NCBI RefSeq assembly: GCF_900188485.1 | Contig: NZ_FZPH01000008.1 | Coordinates: forward strand, 1 to 64,000 | DNA: 64,000 bases | DNA from: Asanoa hainanensis | GTDB lineage: Bacteria; Actinomycetota; Actinomycetes; Mycobacteriales; Micromonosporaceae | Direction: 5' to 3' | Part shown: piece after piece, positions 7,515-16,115 of the stretch | Layout of the letters: each line of letters starts with the position of its first letter | How positions within the stretch are numbered: position 1 is the first letter of the stretch | Program-made: the position numbers and the translations under genes | The notes under the pieces: generated by a model | Databases searched by the model: none | What the model was told of the DNA's origin: nothing | What the model saw: the letters and a program-made list of their open reading frames with translations, nothing else

Positions 7515-7766
7515 GTGGCGTGGTGGAGAAAGAAGCAGCGCGACGTGTTCGAAAGCGTTCAGGTCATGTACGTCAAGGACAAGGACGAATACCCGCCCTT
7601 CTTCATCGCGAGCTGCGAATGTGGCTGGTCCGGTGAGCAGCGGCCGGACGAACCGGGCGCCGAGGAAGCAGCCTTCGCCGACGCACACGCCCACGCCGAC
7701 GTCCACGCGGAGATCATGCCGATCGAGGTGGTGCCGGAGGTCGCCTATCCGATCGACCACCCCTGA
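7515..7766 (+). CDS. small hypothetical protein with Cys-rich centre
   Basis: 83-residue protein beginning VAWWRKKQRDVFESVQVMYV (GTG 7515, GGGAG 7 bases upstream). A central SCECGWSG motif could bind a metal with the downstream HAHADVHAE histidines. The sequence between is acidic. No homology is recognised beyond similarity to short actinobacterial proteins of unknown role. An ATG further upstream (7485) lacks a ribosome binding site. Confidence 0.6.
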   Translation: MAWWRKKQRDVFESVQVMYVKDKDEYPPFFIASCECGWSGEQRPDEPGAEEAAFADAHAHADVHAEIMPIEVVPEVAYPIDHP

Positions 7767-7807
7767 CGCCAGCTGGTTCTCGGTGATCCGAGGGTTCGGG
7801 GGACGTT

Positions 7808-8167
7808 CTACCGGAGCTCGTAGGTGAACCGCTCGACTGGGTCGTGCCGTTCGTCCCGCTCTACGACGTCATCCAGCACCTTGCGGATCCGGTCGTACAG
7901 CTGCGGGCCAAGCTGCCGTCGACTGACGTCGGCGTCGTGCCAGACGAGGTGAACCGGTCGTTCGATGTCGGCGGAGAGCCGATCCCACAGTGCGTCGAGG
8001 TTGCGACCGTAGTAGGGACCGAAGTCCAGCCGGCTCGCCAACGCCTGGTGGAAGTCAAGCTCCGTTCGCACCTGGCTGCCGGGTATCTCGACGAGCACGT
8101 CGGCTCCCATGACGATCGGGCCGTTCCACCCTGCGGTCACGGCATTCGGCCGCACGGTATCGCTCAT
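7808..8167 (-). CDS. barstar-family ribonuclease-inhibitor-like protein
   Basis: 119-residue protein with the barstar signature: LVEIPGSQVRTELDFHQALASRLDFGPYYGRNLDALWDRLS, followed by VHLVWHDADVSRR. Barstar relatives bind and neutralise barnase-type secreted ribonucleases in the cytoplasm. No barnase-like gene is visible in the neighbourhood, so this is an orphan immunity-type gene. The start is ATG 8167; the more conserved domain begins at about residue 22. Transcribed convergently with the small CDS at 7515. Confidence 0.8.
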   Translation of the reverse strand: MSDTVRPNAVTAGWNGPIVMGADVLVEIPGSQVRTELDFHQALASRLDFGPYYGRNLDALWDRLSADIERPVHLVWHDADVSRRQLGPQLYDRIRKVLDDVVERDERHDPVERFTYELR

Positions 8168-8345
8168 GAGGCAGCGGCGCCCACCAATTGCCTCTGCTCG
8201 GCGCCCGTTTCCGGGGGTCCGGCGCAAATTCGCGGCGTTCGGCGCGTGCGACGAGCGTTGCCGGCGGTTCGTGCGCCCGCCGAAAGCCGACGACCAACCA
8301 TCGCGCTAGCCGACCATCCATGGCGCCGACTGGCCGACCGGACGC

Positions 8346-8375
8346 TTGACGGGCGTCGATTCGACAGCCTACGTT
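8346..8375 (+). promoter_or_regulatory. predicted promoter of the chitinase gene
   Basis: TTGACG (8346-8351) and TACGTT (8370-8375), separated by 18 bp, make a good housekeeping-type promoter. The start codon is 51 bp downstream. The usual streptomycete chitinase operator (direct repeats with TGGTCCAGACC) is not seen. A short inverted repeat AGGAAA...TTTCCT (about 8387-8408) lies in the leader. Confidence 0.5.
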
Positions 8376-8425
8376 CGGCGCGTACAGGAAAGAAGCCTTA
8401 CTGTTTCCTTCCGACAGGAGTCCTG

Positions 8426-9751
8426 ATGCGCAGAATTGCCGCCGTGGCGGCCGTAGCAACGCTCCTCGTGTCCGCTCTCGGTTCGGTGCCGGCCTCGGCG
8501 TCCGAACGCAAGGGCCAGAGCTTCCGCCAGGTCGGCTACTTCACCCAGTGGGGCATCTACGGCCGGGCGTTCCCGGTCAAGAAGCTCGACACCTCCGGCG
8601 CCGCCGCGCGGTTGACGCACCTGAACTACGCGTTCGGCAACGTCAGTCCCGACGGCAAGTGCTACGTGGACGGTGCGGCGCCCGAGGGTGACTCGTGGGC
8701 CGACTACCAGCGGACCGTGCCCGCGGAGGAGAGCGTCGACGGCGTCGGCGACAACTGGGGCGAGCCGCTCAACGGCAACTTCGGCCAACTCCAGAAGCTG
8801 AAGGTCAAGTACCCGAAGCTCAAGGTCATGATCTCGCTCGGCGGGTGGTCGTGGTCGACGCACTTCTCCGACGCCTCGCTCACCGACGCCTCGCGCAAGA
8901 CCTTCGTCTCGTCCTGCATCGACCTCTACCTCAAGGGCAACCTGCCGAACCCCGACGGCAGCGCGGGCGGGCCGGGCACGCTCAAGGGCGTCTTCGACGG
9001 CATCGACCTCGACTGGGAATGGCCGGGCTCGCCCGGTGACGTCGACACGGTCTACCGCCCCGAGGACAAGCAGAACTTCACCAAGCTGGTCGCCGAGTTC
9101 CGCAAGCAGCTCGACGCGTACGGCAAGAGCCAGAAGAAGCACTTCGAGCTGAGCGCGTTCCTCCCGGCGAACCCGACCGCCATCGACGCCGGGTTCGAGG
9201 TTCCCAAGATCATGAAGACCCTGGACTTCGCGACCATCCAGGGGTACGACTTCCACGGCACCTGGGAGGCGACCGCCAACCAGCAGTCGGCGCTGCGCAT
9301 CCCGGCCGGTGCGCCCGGGCCGTCGTTCTCGATCGAGAACACCATCGACGCTTGGCGGGATCGCGGCGCGCCGCGCGACAAGCTGGTCGTCGGCATCCCG
9401 TACTACGGCCGCGGCTGGACCGGCGTGACCGGCGGGCGCAACGGCCTGTTCGGCACGTCGACCGGTGGCGCCGCGCCGGCGACCTTCGAGGCGGGCTCCG
9501 AGGACTACAAGGTGCTCAAGACCAAGATTGGCACCGACGGCTACCGGGTCTACCGCGACCTGCGCGCCGGCACCGCCTGGCTCTACAACGGCACCACCTT
9601 CTGGACGTACGACGACCCGGCGGTGCTGCTCCAGAAGGCACTGTGGATCCGCTCCGAGCGGCTCGGCGGTGCGATGGTCTGGTCGCTCGACGGCGACGAC
9701 GACAACGCGACCTTGACGAAGACCCTGCACCTGGGGCTCTGGACGCCGTAG
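8426..9751 (+). CDS. secreted GH18 chitinase
   Basis: 441-residue glycoside hydrolase family 18 enzyme that should cleave beta-1,4 GlcNAc linkages in chitin. Residues 1-26 are a Sec signal peptide ending PASAS. The GH18 barrel shows the SLGGWSWS strand and the catalytic DGIDLDWEWP motif with the acid/base Glu at about residue 198, then QGYDFHGTWE and MVWSLDGDD near the end. There is no separate chitin-binding or fibronectin domain. ATG 8426 follows ACAGGAG. Preceded by its own promoter and followed by a strong hairpin, so it is monocistronic. Confidence 0.95.
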   Translation: MRRIAAVAAVATLLVSALGSVPASASERKGQSFRQVGYFTQWGIYGRAFPVKKLDTSGAAARLTHLNYAFGNVSPDGKCYVDGAAPEGDSWADYQRTVPAEESVDGVGDNWGEPLNGNFGQLQKLKVKYPKLKVMISLGGWSWSTHFSDASLTDASRKTFVSSCIDLYLKGNLPNPDGSAGGPGTLKGVFDGIDLDWEWPGSPGDVDTVYRPEDKQNFTKLVAEFRKQLDAYGKSQKKHFELSAFLPANPTAIDAGFEVPKIMKTLDFATIQGYDFHGTWEATANQQSALRIPAGAPGPSFSIENTIDAWRDRGAPRDKLVVGIPYYGRGWTGVTGGRNGLFGTSTGGAAPATFEAGSEDYKVLKTKIGTDGYRVYRDLRAGTAWLYNGTTFWTYDDPAVLLQKALWIRSERLGGAMVWSLDGDDDNATLTKTLHLGLWTP

Positions 9752-9828
9752 GCCATTCGGCGCAACTGAAGAGCCGTTCAGCGCGTCGGCTCCGTTGAAC
9801 GGCGAGTTATGTCACACCGGACAGATAA

Positions 9829-9864
9829 CCTCCGGCCGTCAAAACGAACCATGACGGCCGGAGG
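9829..9864 (+). terminator. perfect 13-bp inverted repeat: chitinase terminator that also contains the next gene's ribosome binding site
   Basis: CCTCCGGCCGTCA and TGACGGCCGGAGG flank a 10-nt loop, followed by TTT. The stem ends 6 bases before the ATG of the DUF3311 gene, and its 3' arm ends in GGAGG, the only ribosome-binding sequence for that gene. It can therefore act both as terminator and as a lid on translation. Confidence 0.8.
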
Positions 9865-9870
9865 TTTGTC

Positions 9871-10107
9871 ATGAGTGATCCAGAAACACCCGCACCCGGG
9901 CCGACGGTCGCCCGCGCCAAAGACAAGAGCGCGTGGAACTGGCTGCTGTTCGTGCCGATCGTCGTCCCGCTGATCACGCCGCTGTTCAACAACGACTCGC
10001 CGCGGCTGTTCGGCTTCCCGACGTTCTACTGGCTGCAGCTGCTGTTCATCGTGCTGGGCGTGTCGACGACCACCGTCGTCTACCAGATGACCAAGAAGCG
10101 GCGGTGA
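9871..10107 (+). CDS. DUF3311 small membrane protein (symporter partner)
   Basis: 78-residue protein with two predicted transmembrane helices (WNWLLFVPIVVPLITPLF and FYWLQLLFIVLGVSTTTVVY), the organisation of DUF3311. These proteins are almost always encoded directly before a sodium:solute symporter and probably act as its small subunit. ATG 9871; its ribosome binding site is the 3' arm of the preceding hairpin. The TGA overlaps the GTG of the symporter gene, indicating coupling. Confidence 0.88.
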   Translation: MSDPETPAPGPTVARAKDKSAWNWLLFVPIVVPLITPLFNNDSPRLFGFPTFYWLQLLFIVLGVSTTTVVYQMTKKRR

Positions 10108-11780
10108 GCACGATGGGCGACCACGTAACCGAGATCGTCATCTTCAGCGTCCTGTTCCTGCTGGTCAGCGGCATGGGCTTCGTCGCGGCCCGGTGGCGGG
10201 CACCCAACGACATGGCCCACCTCGACGAGTGGGGCCTGGGCGGGCGCAGCTTCGGCGGCTGGATCACCTGGTTCCTCGTGGGTGGCGACCTCTACACGGC
10301 GTACACCTTCGTGGCGGTGCCGGCCCTGCTCTTCGGTGCCGGTGCGGCCGGCTTCTTCGCCGTCCCGTACACGATCATCATCTATCCGTTGGTCTTCCTG
10401 GTCCTGGTGCGGCTCTGGTCGGTCTCGCACCGGCACGGCTTCGTGACGCCGGCCGACTTCGTGCGGTCCCGCTTCCAGTCGCCGACGCTGGCGCTGCTGA
10501 TCGCGATCACCGGCATCGTGGCGACGATGCCCTACATCGCGCTGCAGCTCGTCGGCATCGAGGCCGTGCTCAAGACCATGGGCGTGACCGGCGACAGCGC
10601 GATCGCCCGGCACCTGCCGATCATCATCGCGTTCGCGATCCTCGCGGCCTACACCTACCAGTCCGGGCTGCGGGCGCCGGCGCTGATCGCGTTCGTCAAG
10701 GACACGCTGATCTACATCGTGATCCTGGTGGCGATCATCTATTTGCCTTACAAGCTGGGCGGCTGGGGCTCGATCTTCGACGCGGCCGACGCCAAGTTCG
10801 ACGCCTCGCCGAATCCCAACGACGGCATCCTGCTGACCGCGGCCAACCAGTGGCAATACATCACGCTGGCGTTGGGCTCGGCGCTCGCGCTGTTCCTCTA
10901 CCCGCACAGCCTCACCGGCGTGCTGGCCAGCAAGAACCGCGACGTGATCAAGCGCAACATGTCCGCGCTGCCGGCCTACAGCCTGTTGCTCGGCCTGATC
11001 GCGCTGCTCGGCTTCATGGCGATCGCGGCCGGGGTCAAGCCGCTGCCCGGCGCCAAGGAGGGCTCGGTCGACAGCAACACGGTGGTGCCGCTGCTCTTCG
11101 ACCAGCAGTTCCCGTCGTGGTTCACGGGCATCGCGTTCGCCGCGATCGGCATCGGCGCCCTGGTGCCGGCCGCGATCATGTCGATCGCCGCGGCCAACCT
11201 GTTCACCCGCAACATCTACAAGGAATACCTGAAGCGCGACGCGTCGCCGGCGCAGGAGGCCAACGTCTCCAAGATCACCTCGCTGGTGGTCAAGGTCGGC
11301 GCGGTCGCCTGCATCGTCTTCCTCGACCCGCAGTTCTCGATCGACCTCCAGCTCATCGGCGGCGTGATCATCCTGCAGACGCTGCCGGCGGTCGCGCTGG
11401 GCATCTACACCCGGTGGTTCCACCGCGGCGGCCTGATCGCCGGCTGGGTGGCGGGCATGGGCCTGGGCACGTGGATGCTCTACCAGGTCCCCAACGCCGC
11501 GACCGGCCGAGCGCACTTCGGCGGCTCGGCGTTCTCACTCGACAAGTTCGGCTTCGACACCAAGACCACCGTGTACGTCGGTCTGGTCGCCGTCGCCGTC
11601 AACCTGGCTGTCGCCGCCCTGGCCACGCTCGCGCTGCGGGCCGGCAAGGTGCCCGACGGCGGCGACGACACCGTGCAGGACGACTACTTCGCCGACGAGG
11701 GCGACCCGCGGGTCTCCGTGCCGGCGCAGCCGACCAGCACCGACCCCGACCTCGACCCGGCACCGTCCCCGAAGGTCTGA
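10104..11780 (+). CDS. sodium:solute symporter (monocarboxylate-permease-like)
   Basis: 558-residue transporter of the SSS family with about 13 transmembrane helices. The pairing with DUF3311 and the sequence (GLGGRSFGGWITWFLVGGDLYTAYTFVAVPALLFG; the SSS-type segment ALALFLYPHSLTGVLASKNRDVIKRN) resemble permeases for monocarboxylates such as lactate, pyruvate or acetate. Substrate is inferred. A hydrophilic acidic tail of about 45 residues (VQDDYFADEGDP...) faces the cytoplasm. GTG 10104 overlaps the DUF3311 stop; ATG 10113 in the same frame is an alternative. A perfect terminator hairpin follows. Confidence 0.88.
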   Translation: MSTMGDHVTEIVIFSVLFLLVSGMGFVAARWRAPNDMAHLDEWGLGGRSFGGWITWFLVGGDLYTAYTFVAVPALLFGAGAAGFFAVPYTIIIYPLVFLVLVRLWSVSHRHGFVTPADFVRSRFQSPTLALLIAITGIVATMPYIALQLVGIEAVLKTMGVTGDSAIARHLPIIIAFAILAAYTYQSGLRAPALIAFVKDTLIYIVILVAIIYLPYKLGGWGSIFDAADAKFDASPNPNDGILLTAANQWQYITLALGSALALFLYPHSLTGVLASKNRDVIKRNMSALPAYSLLLGLIALLGFMAIAAGVKPLPGAKEGSVDSNTVVPLLFDQQFPSWFTGIAFAAIGIGALVPAAIMSIAAANLFTRNIYKEYLKRDASPAQEANVSKITSLVVKVGAVACIVFLDPQFSIDLQLIGGVIILQTLPAVALGIYTRWFHRGGLIAGWVAGMGLGTWMLYQVPNAATGRAHFGGSAFSLDKFGFDTKTTVYVGLVAVAVNLAVAALATLALRAGKVPDGGDDTVQDDYFADEGDPRVSVPAQPTSTDPDLDPAPSPKV

Positions 11781-11786
11781 GCGCTT

Positions 11787-11827
11787 CATGGGCGCCCCCT
11801 GTTGCCTGTCGACAGGGGGCGCCCATG
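11787..11827 (+). terminator. long perfect hairpin after the symporter
   Basis: CATGGGCGCCCCCTGT pairs perfectly with ACAGGGGGCGCCCATG around a 9-nt loop, six bases past the stop. Confidence 0.85.
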
Positions 11828-11934
11828 ATCTCTAGGATCAGCGGCATGTTCCTCCTTCGTGCGTAGGACGACGCCGGCCCGCTTCGCGCGGCCCTCCGGC
11901 GTCCCTACTCCCGCTCTCCCCGAGGAACAAAGCC

Positions 11935-13164
11935 ATGTCCTATCGCGCCGTGCTGCGTACTCCGCATGCCCTGCGAACCTTCGTAGCGGCCCTGGTCGGC
12001 CGCCTCTCCTACGGCGTCGTCTTCGTCTCCCTCACGGTCGCCGTCACCGGCGCGACCGGTTCCTACTCCCTGGCCGGTGTCACGATCGCGCTGTTCGGGC
12101 TCGGCGTCGTCCTGGTCGCGCCGCTGCGCGCGGGCCTGATCGACCGGTACGGACCACGGCGGGTCCTGCCGCCACTGGCGGGTGCCTACGCCGTCCTGCT
12201 GGTCGCACTGGCGGCCGCGACCTGGCGACCGGGCGCGCCGGCCGGGCTCCTGCTGGCGCTGACCGCGTCGGCGGGCGTCTGCTCGCCACCCCTCGGCCCG
12301 ATCATGCGCGCGATGTGGAGCAACCTGCTGCCCGACCCGGCCGCCCGGCAACGCGCGTTCGCCCTCGACACGGTCGCCGAGGAGCTCTTGTTCGTGACCG
12401 GCCCGGTGCTCGCGGGCGTCTTCATCGCGGTGGGCCACCCGGCCCTCGGCGTAGCGGTCAGCGCGCTGCTGGTGATCACCGGCACGCTGGCGATGGTCTC
12501 GTCACCGGCCGCCGCCTCCTGGCCCCGACCCTCGTCCGGTCCGGTGGCGGGCCGCCTGCCCGGCGGTCGGGGGCTGGTCGAACCGGTTCTCGTGGCGGGC
12601 GGGCTCGGGCTGGCGTTGGGCGCGGTCGGACTGCTTGTCGTCGCGTTCGCCGCGGGCCGGGGCCAGACCGCTGCGGTGGCCTGGGTGGAGGCGGCCCTGG
12701 CGGCCGGGAGCGCGTTGGGCGGCCTCGCCTACGGCGCTCGGAACTGGGCGTTGCCGCACCGTCAACGGCTCGCCCTCCTGGCGCTGGCGGTCGCGGTGGT
12801 CCTGGCGATCACCGGGCTGGCACCGGGCATCGTGGCGTTGGCCGCCGGGATGGCGCTGGCGGGGGTGTTCGTGGCACCGGCACTGACGACGGCCTACCTG
12901 CTCGCCGACCAGGAGGCGCCGCCGTCGGCCCGCACCCGGGCGGGCACCTGGGTGAACACGGCCTTCAACGCGGGGTCCTCGGGCGGCACGGCGGCGGTCG
13001 GCCTGCTGATCGGGCGGGTGCCGCTGGCGTGGTGCTTCGCGGTGGCCGCGCTTCCGGTCCTGCTCTCGGTCGGCGCCATCCTGGCGCCGCGGTCACAGCG
13101 CGGGCAGCTGGTCGCGCTCGGTCGTTCGCCGGCCGTTGTCGAGGAAGAACATGTACTCCCGTAG
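11935..13164 (+). CDS. MFS transporter
   Basis: 409-residue major facilitator superfamily protein with 12 predicted helices. The conserved inter-helix 2/3 loop RAGLIDRYGPRRVLPP follows helix 2, and EELLFVTGPVLAG marks helix 5, as in many drug-type exporters. Substrate unknown. ATG 11935 has GAGGA 11 bases upstream. The 3' end overlaps the convergent hypothetical gene by 72 bp (13093-13164), so the last 24 codons are hydrophilic and read opposite the other coding tail. Confidence 0.85.
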   Translation: MSYRAVLRTPHALRTFVAALVGRLSYGVVFVSLTVAVTGATGSYSLAGVTIALFGLGVVLVAPLRAGLIDRYGPRRVLPPLAGAYAVLLVALAAATWRPGAPAGLLLALTASAGVCSPPLGPIMRAMWSNLLPDPAARQRAFALDTVAEELLFVTGPVLAGVFIAVGHPALGVAVSALLVITGTLAMVSSPAAASWPRPSSGPVAGRLPGGRGLVEPVLVAGGLGLALGAVGLLVVAFAAGRGQTAAVAWVEAALAAGSALGGLAYGARNWALPHRQRLALLALAVAVVLAITGLAPGIVALAAGMALAGVFVAPALTTAYLLADQEAPPSARTRAGTWVNTAFNAGSSGGTAAVGLLIGRVPLAWCFAVAALPVLLSVGAILAPRSQRGQLVALGRSPAVVEEEHVLP

Positions 13165-13638
13165 GTGATCGGCTAGCTCGCCGTCGACGTACGCGCGGTA
13201 GTCGAGCAGACCGGTCGCGGCCTCCCGCTCGTCTTCGTTGCCAGCGTGCCATCGCCCGTAGGCGTCACTGATCCATTCCAGGAGTCGGCCCCGGTCCCGC
13301 CACCAGGCGCGGACCAGGTCCGGCGTCCAGTGCGCGTCACCGTCGTACGCCCAGCCGTTGCACGGGTCCTGGTTCATTCCGCGGACGACGTCGGCGAGCT
13401 CGGCCTCCGAGCGGGGCTGGCGGTAGAGGAACTCCGTGTCGTACTGGTTGTCGGCGCCGTAGAGGATGTGCCGGGGTGCGTGGAGCCGGCCCACCCAGCA
13501 GTTGTCGGTCAGCGCGGCGTAGATGGGCCCCGGCACGTTGCGCCAGTTGCGGTCCGCCCAGGTGCCGTACCAGTGCGGGTTCAGGTCGAGGTGTGGCGTC
13601 GGATCCCAGTAGCCGGTCAACGTGGCTCCGTCGGTCAG
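13093..13638 (-). CDS. conserved hypothetical protein
   Basis: 181-residue protein whose core, GYWDPTPHLDLNPHWYGTWADRNWRNVPGPIYAALTDNCWVGRLHAPRHILY, resembles a stand-alone family I recall from streptomycetes. It is rich in Trp and Arg, has no signal or membrane segment, and its function is unknown. The start is uncertain: CTG 13638 overlaps the TGA of the upstream exporter gene (CTGA), and TTG 13620 is in frame. Its 3' end overlaps the MFS gene by 72 bp in the opposite direction. The reading frame continues upstream antisense through the exporter and rnpB, but that part is not coding. Confidence 0.7.
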   Translation of the reverse strand: MTDGATLTGYWDPTPHLDLNPHWYGTWADRNWRNVPGPIYAALTDNCWVGRLHAPRHILYGADNQYDTEFLYRQPRSEAELADVVRGMNQDPCNGWAYDGDAHWTPDLVRAWWRDRGRLLEWISDAYGRWHAGNEDEREAATGLLDYRAYVDGELADHLREYMFFLDNGRRTTERDQLPAL

Positions 13639-14399
13639 GTGAAGGCGTGGACCAGGAGATAGAGGCCGATGCCCGTGCCGAAGACGACGATGATCGCCTT
13701 GAGGACGCCGCTGCGCAGGCGGCGGGCCAGGCGGGCGCCGAAGTAGCCGCCGAGGATCGTGGCCGGCGCCAGGACCGCGACGGTGGCCCAGTTGACCGGG
13801 CCGAAGAGCGCGAACACGACGACCGTGGTCAGGCCGACGGTGGCGGACAACAGGTTCTTCACGGCGGTGACCCGGGCCAGCGACTCGTCGAGCACCAACG
13901 CCAAGCCGGCGACGAACATCACACCGAGCGCGGCGCCGAAGTATCCACCGTAGACACTGCCGATCGCGACCATCCCGTGCAGCATCGCCTGCTGCCGGGC
14001 CGGGCTGATCCGGGCCGGATGCCCGACCACCCGGCGGAGCTGGTCCTGGAAGGCGAGCACTGCGGTCGCGCCGAGCACCAGGAACGGCACCACCTTGTCG
14101 AACGCCGAGTCCGGGGTGATCAGCAGCAGCACGCACCCGGCGATCGCCCCACCGACGGCGGTCGGCAGCAGGAGAACGGTCCGCCGGACCTGCCCGCGCA
14201 GTTCGTGCCGACTCCCGTACACGCTGGCGAAGTAGCCCGGACACACCGCGACGCTGTTGCTGACGTTGGCGGGCACGGACGCGAGCCCGACGCCGAGCAG
14301 GGCGGGGAAGGTGATCAGCGACCCCCCACCGGCGATCGCGTTCATCAGGCCGGCCGCGAGCCCGGCGGCGACCAGCAACACGGCTTGGGAGAGATCCAT
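13635..14399 (-). CDS. TauE/SafE-family sulfite/anion exporter-like membrane protein
   Basis: 254-residue membrane protein with about 8 helices. The TauE/SafE hallmark GLMNAIAGGGSLITFPALL is in the first repeat and SVYGGYFGAALGV in the second half. Family members export sulfite or organosulfonates or related anions; the substrate here is not evident. The start ATG 14399 is 39 bp from the 5' end of the divergent rnpB, so both promoters share that short interval. Its end is coupled to the downstream hypothetical gene. Confidence 0.87.
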   Translation of the reverse strand: MDLSQAVLLVAAGLAAGLMNAIAGGGSLITFPALLGVGLASVPANVSNSVAVCPGYFASVYGSRHELRGQVRRTVLLLPTAVGGAIAGCVLLLITPDSAFDKVVPFLVLGATAVLAFQDQLRRVVGHPARISPARQQAMLHGMVAIGSVYGGYFGAALGVMFVAGLALVLDESLARVTAVKNLLSATVGLTTVVVFALFGPVNWATVAVLAPATILGGYFGARLARRLRSGVLKAIIVVFGTGIGLYLLVHAFT

Positions 14400-14437
14400 C
14401 GGAGGGCAGCCTAGCCGCACCGGTACGATGGGGCATG

Positions 14438-14840
<403 letters not shown>

Positions 14841-14873
14841 CACTCTCCTGAGCTGTTGCCCGAAGGTCTTGCC

Positions 14874-15314
14874 ATGGAACTGCCGGCCGGTGCCACCGGC
14901 TTCGACGCGGCCGTCGCTGACGAGGCCGAGGTGCGCGGCTTCACCACCGCTTGCCACCACGCCGCCCGGGCCACCGGAGGTGCCGTCACCCGCGTCGTTC
15001 CGGCCGGACCGACGCCGAGCTTCCATACCGTCGAGATCAGCCTCGGCCAGCAGCGAATCGCCGTGCTGCGACATAGCACGCTGCCGCTGGTCGCCTTCAC
15101 CGACCCGCGGGGCGATGGTGAGCTGGCGTTGACGTTCGTCGACCACCCCGATCTCGCTGCCGCCATGTCGGGCGTTCCGGTGCTGTCCGCCGGACAGCTG
15201 AACGCTCCGGTGTCGCAGGCCGACCTCGGCGCTCTCGGCCCGGCCGAACACGAACAGATCGGGTACTGGCGGCCGACCAGCGTCGGCGAGCTGCTGTTCA
15301 ACTTCTGGGACTGA
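14874..15314 (+). CDS. hypothetical protein
   Basis: 146-residue soluble protein starting at ATG 14874, 34 bp after rnpB; earlier starts would run into the RNA gene. It contains GQQRIAVLRHSTLPLVAFTDPRGDGELALTFVDHPDLAAAM and ends GYWRPTSVGELLFNFWD. This Trp/Asp-ending layout is reminiscent of small proteins near rnpB in related genomes. No domain is recognised. It converges with the DinB-like gene, leaving 2 bp between the stops. Confidence 0.65.
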   Translation: MELPAGATGFDAAVADEAEVRGFTTACHHAARATGGAVTRVVPAGPTPSFHTVEISLGQQRIAVLRHSTLPLVAFTDPRGDGELALTFVDHPDLAAAMSGVPVLSAGQLNAPVSQADLGALGPAEHEQIGYWRPTSVGELLFNFWD

Positions 15315-15316
15315 CG

Positions 15317-16108
15317 TCAGGCCTGTTCCAGGATGGCCAGGTCTCGGTTGGCGAACTGGGCGTGGGCCCACTCGTCGTTGAAGATGACTCGCAGGCACTG
15401 CGCCGCCGTGCGTTCGGCCGGTGGCGGGCAGCCCGGCGCGGTGTTCGGGCCCCGCACCCGGTCCAGCTCCTCCTGGGTGACGTCGGCCAGATAGGCGCGC
15501 AGATCCGCGATGCGCTCGGCGCGTGCCGCGAGGATCTCGTCGAGGGTCGGCGCAACCGACTCGTCGATGCCGAACTCGGCGCCGTTGGTGATGAACGCCG
15601 CGGGAAGGCCGAGAGGATGGAACGGCCGTGGGCGCAGGGCCGCCGCGTGGCCGTACCACGCGTCTACCACGAAGATCGTGTGGCGCAGGGTCTGGGCCAG
15701 CGACCATTCGTCGTTCACCGACCTGTGTACCGCTTCCGCCGGCAATGCGCTCGCCCGAAGGACGGTCGCGGCCCAGAGCTCCTCGATGACGTCCACCGCG
15801 TCGCGCATCTCCTCGGGCGTGGTCGGCCGCAGCCGTAGTCGCTCGGGGTGCAGGCGATCCAGCTCGGCCTCGATCAACGGCATGACCTCGACGCCGTTGA
15901 CGCGTAGGCCGTCTATCGCCCCGTCGATGTCGGCGTTGACCAGCAGCACGCCATGCATCCGGGTGTCGCTGAGATCCACCTCGCGGAAGGTCGCGCCGGC
16001 CATCGACAGGTCGACGAACTCCGCACCCTCGTAATCCGACTGCCCCTCGAATCGCGTCACCGGCACATCGTAGGAGGACCCACCGACAAGAACCGCGGGA
16101 CTGGTCAA
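15317..16108 (-). CDS. DinB-like / pentapeptide-type protein
   Basis: 263-residue protein. Residues about 15-70 carry pentapeptide-style text (GAEFVDLSMAGATFREVDLSDTRMHGVLLVNADIDG). The rest looks like a DinB-superfamily four-helix bundle: NDEWSLAQTLRHTIFVVDAWYG and FNDEWAHAQFANRDL, with His residues placed for a metal site. Such proteins occur as thiol transferases or unknown damage-related proteins. The start TTG 16108, preceded by AGGACGG, lies 7 nt after the stop of the AlkD-like gene; GTG 16060 is an alternative. It is last in a minus-strand operon. Confidence 0.75.
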   Translation of the reverse strand: MTSPAVLVGGSSYDVPVTRFEGQSDYEGAEFVDLSMAGATFREVDLSDTRMHGVLLVNADIDGAIDGLRVNGVEVMPLIEAELDRLHPERLRLRPTTPEEMRDAVDVIEELWAATVLRASALPAEAVHRSVNDEWSLAQTLRHTIFVVDAWYGHAAALRPRPFHPLGLPAAFITNGAEFGIDESVAPTLDEILAARAERIADLRAYLADVTQEELDRVRGPNTAPGCPPPAERTAAQCLRVIFNDEWAHAQFANRDLAILEQA

Positions 16109-16115
16109 CGCCGTC

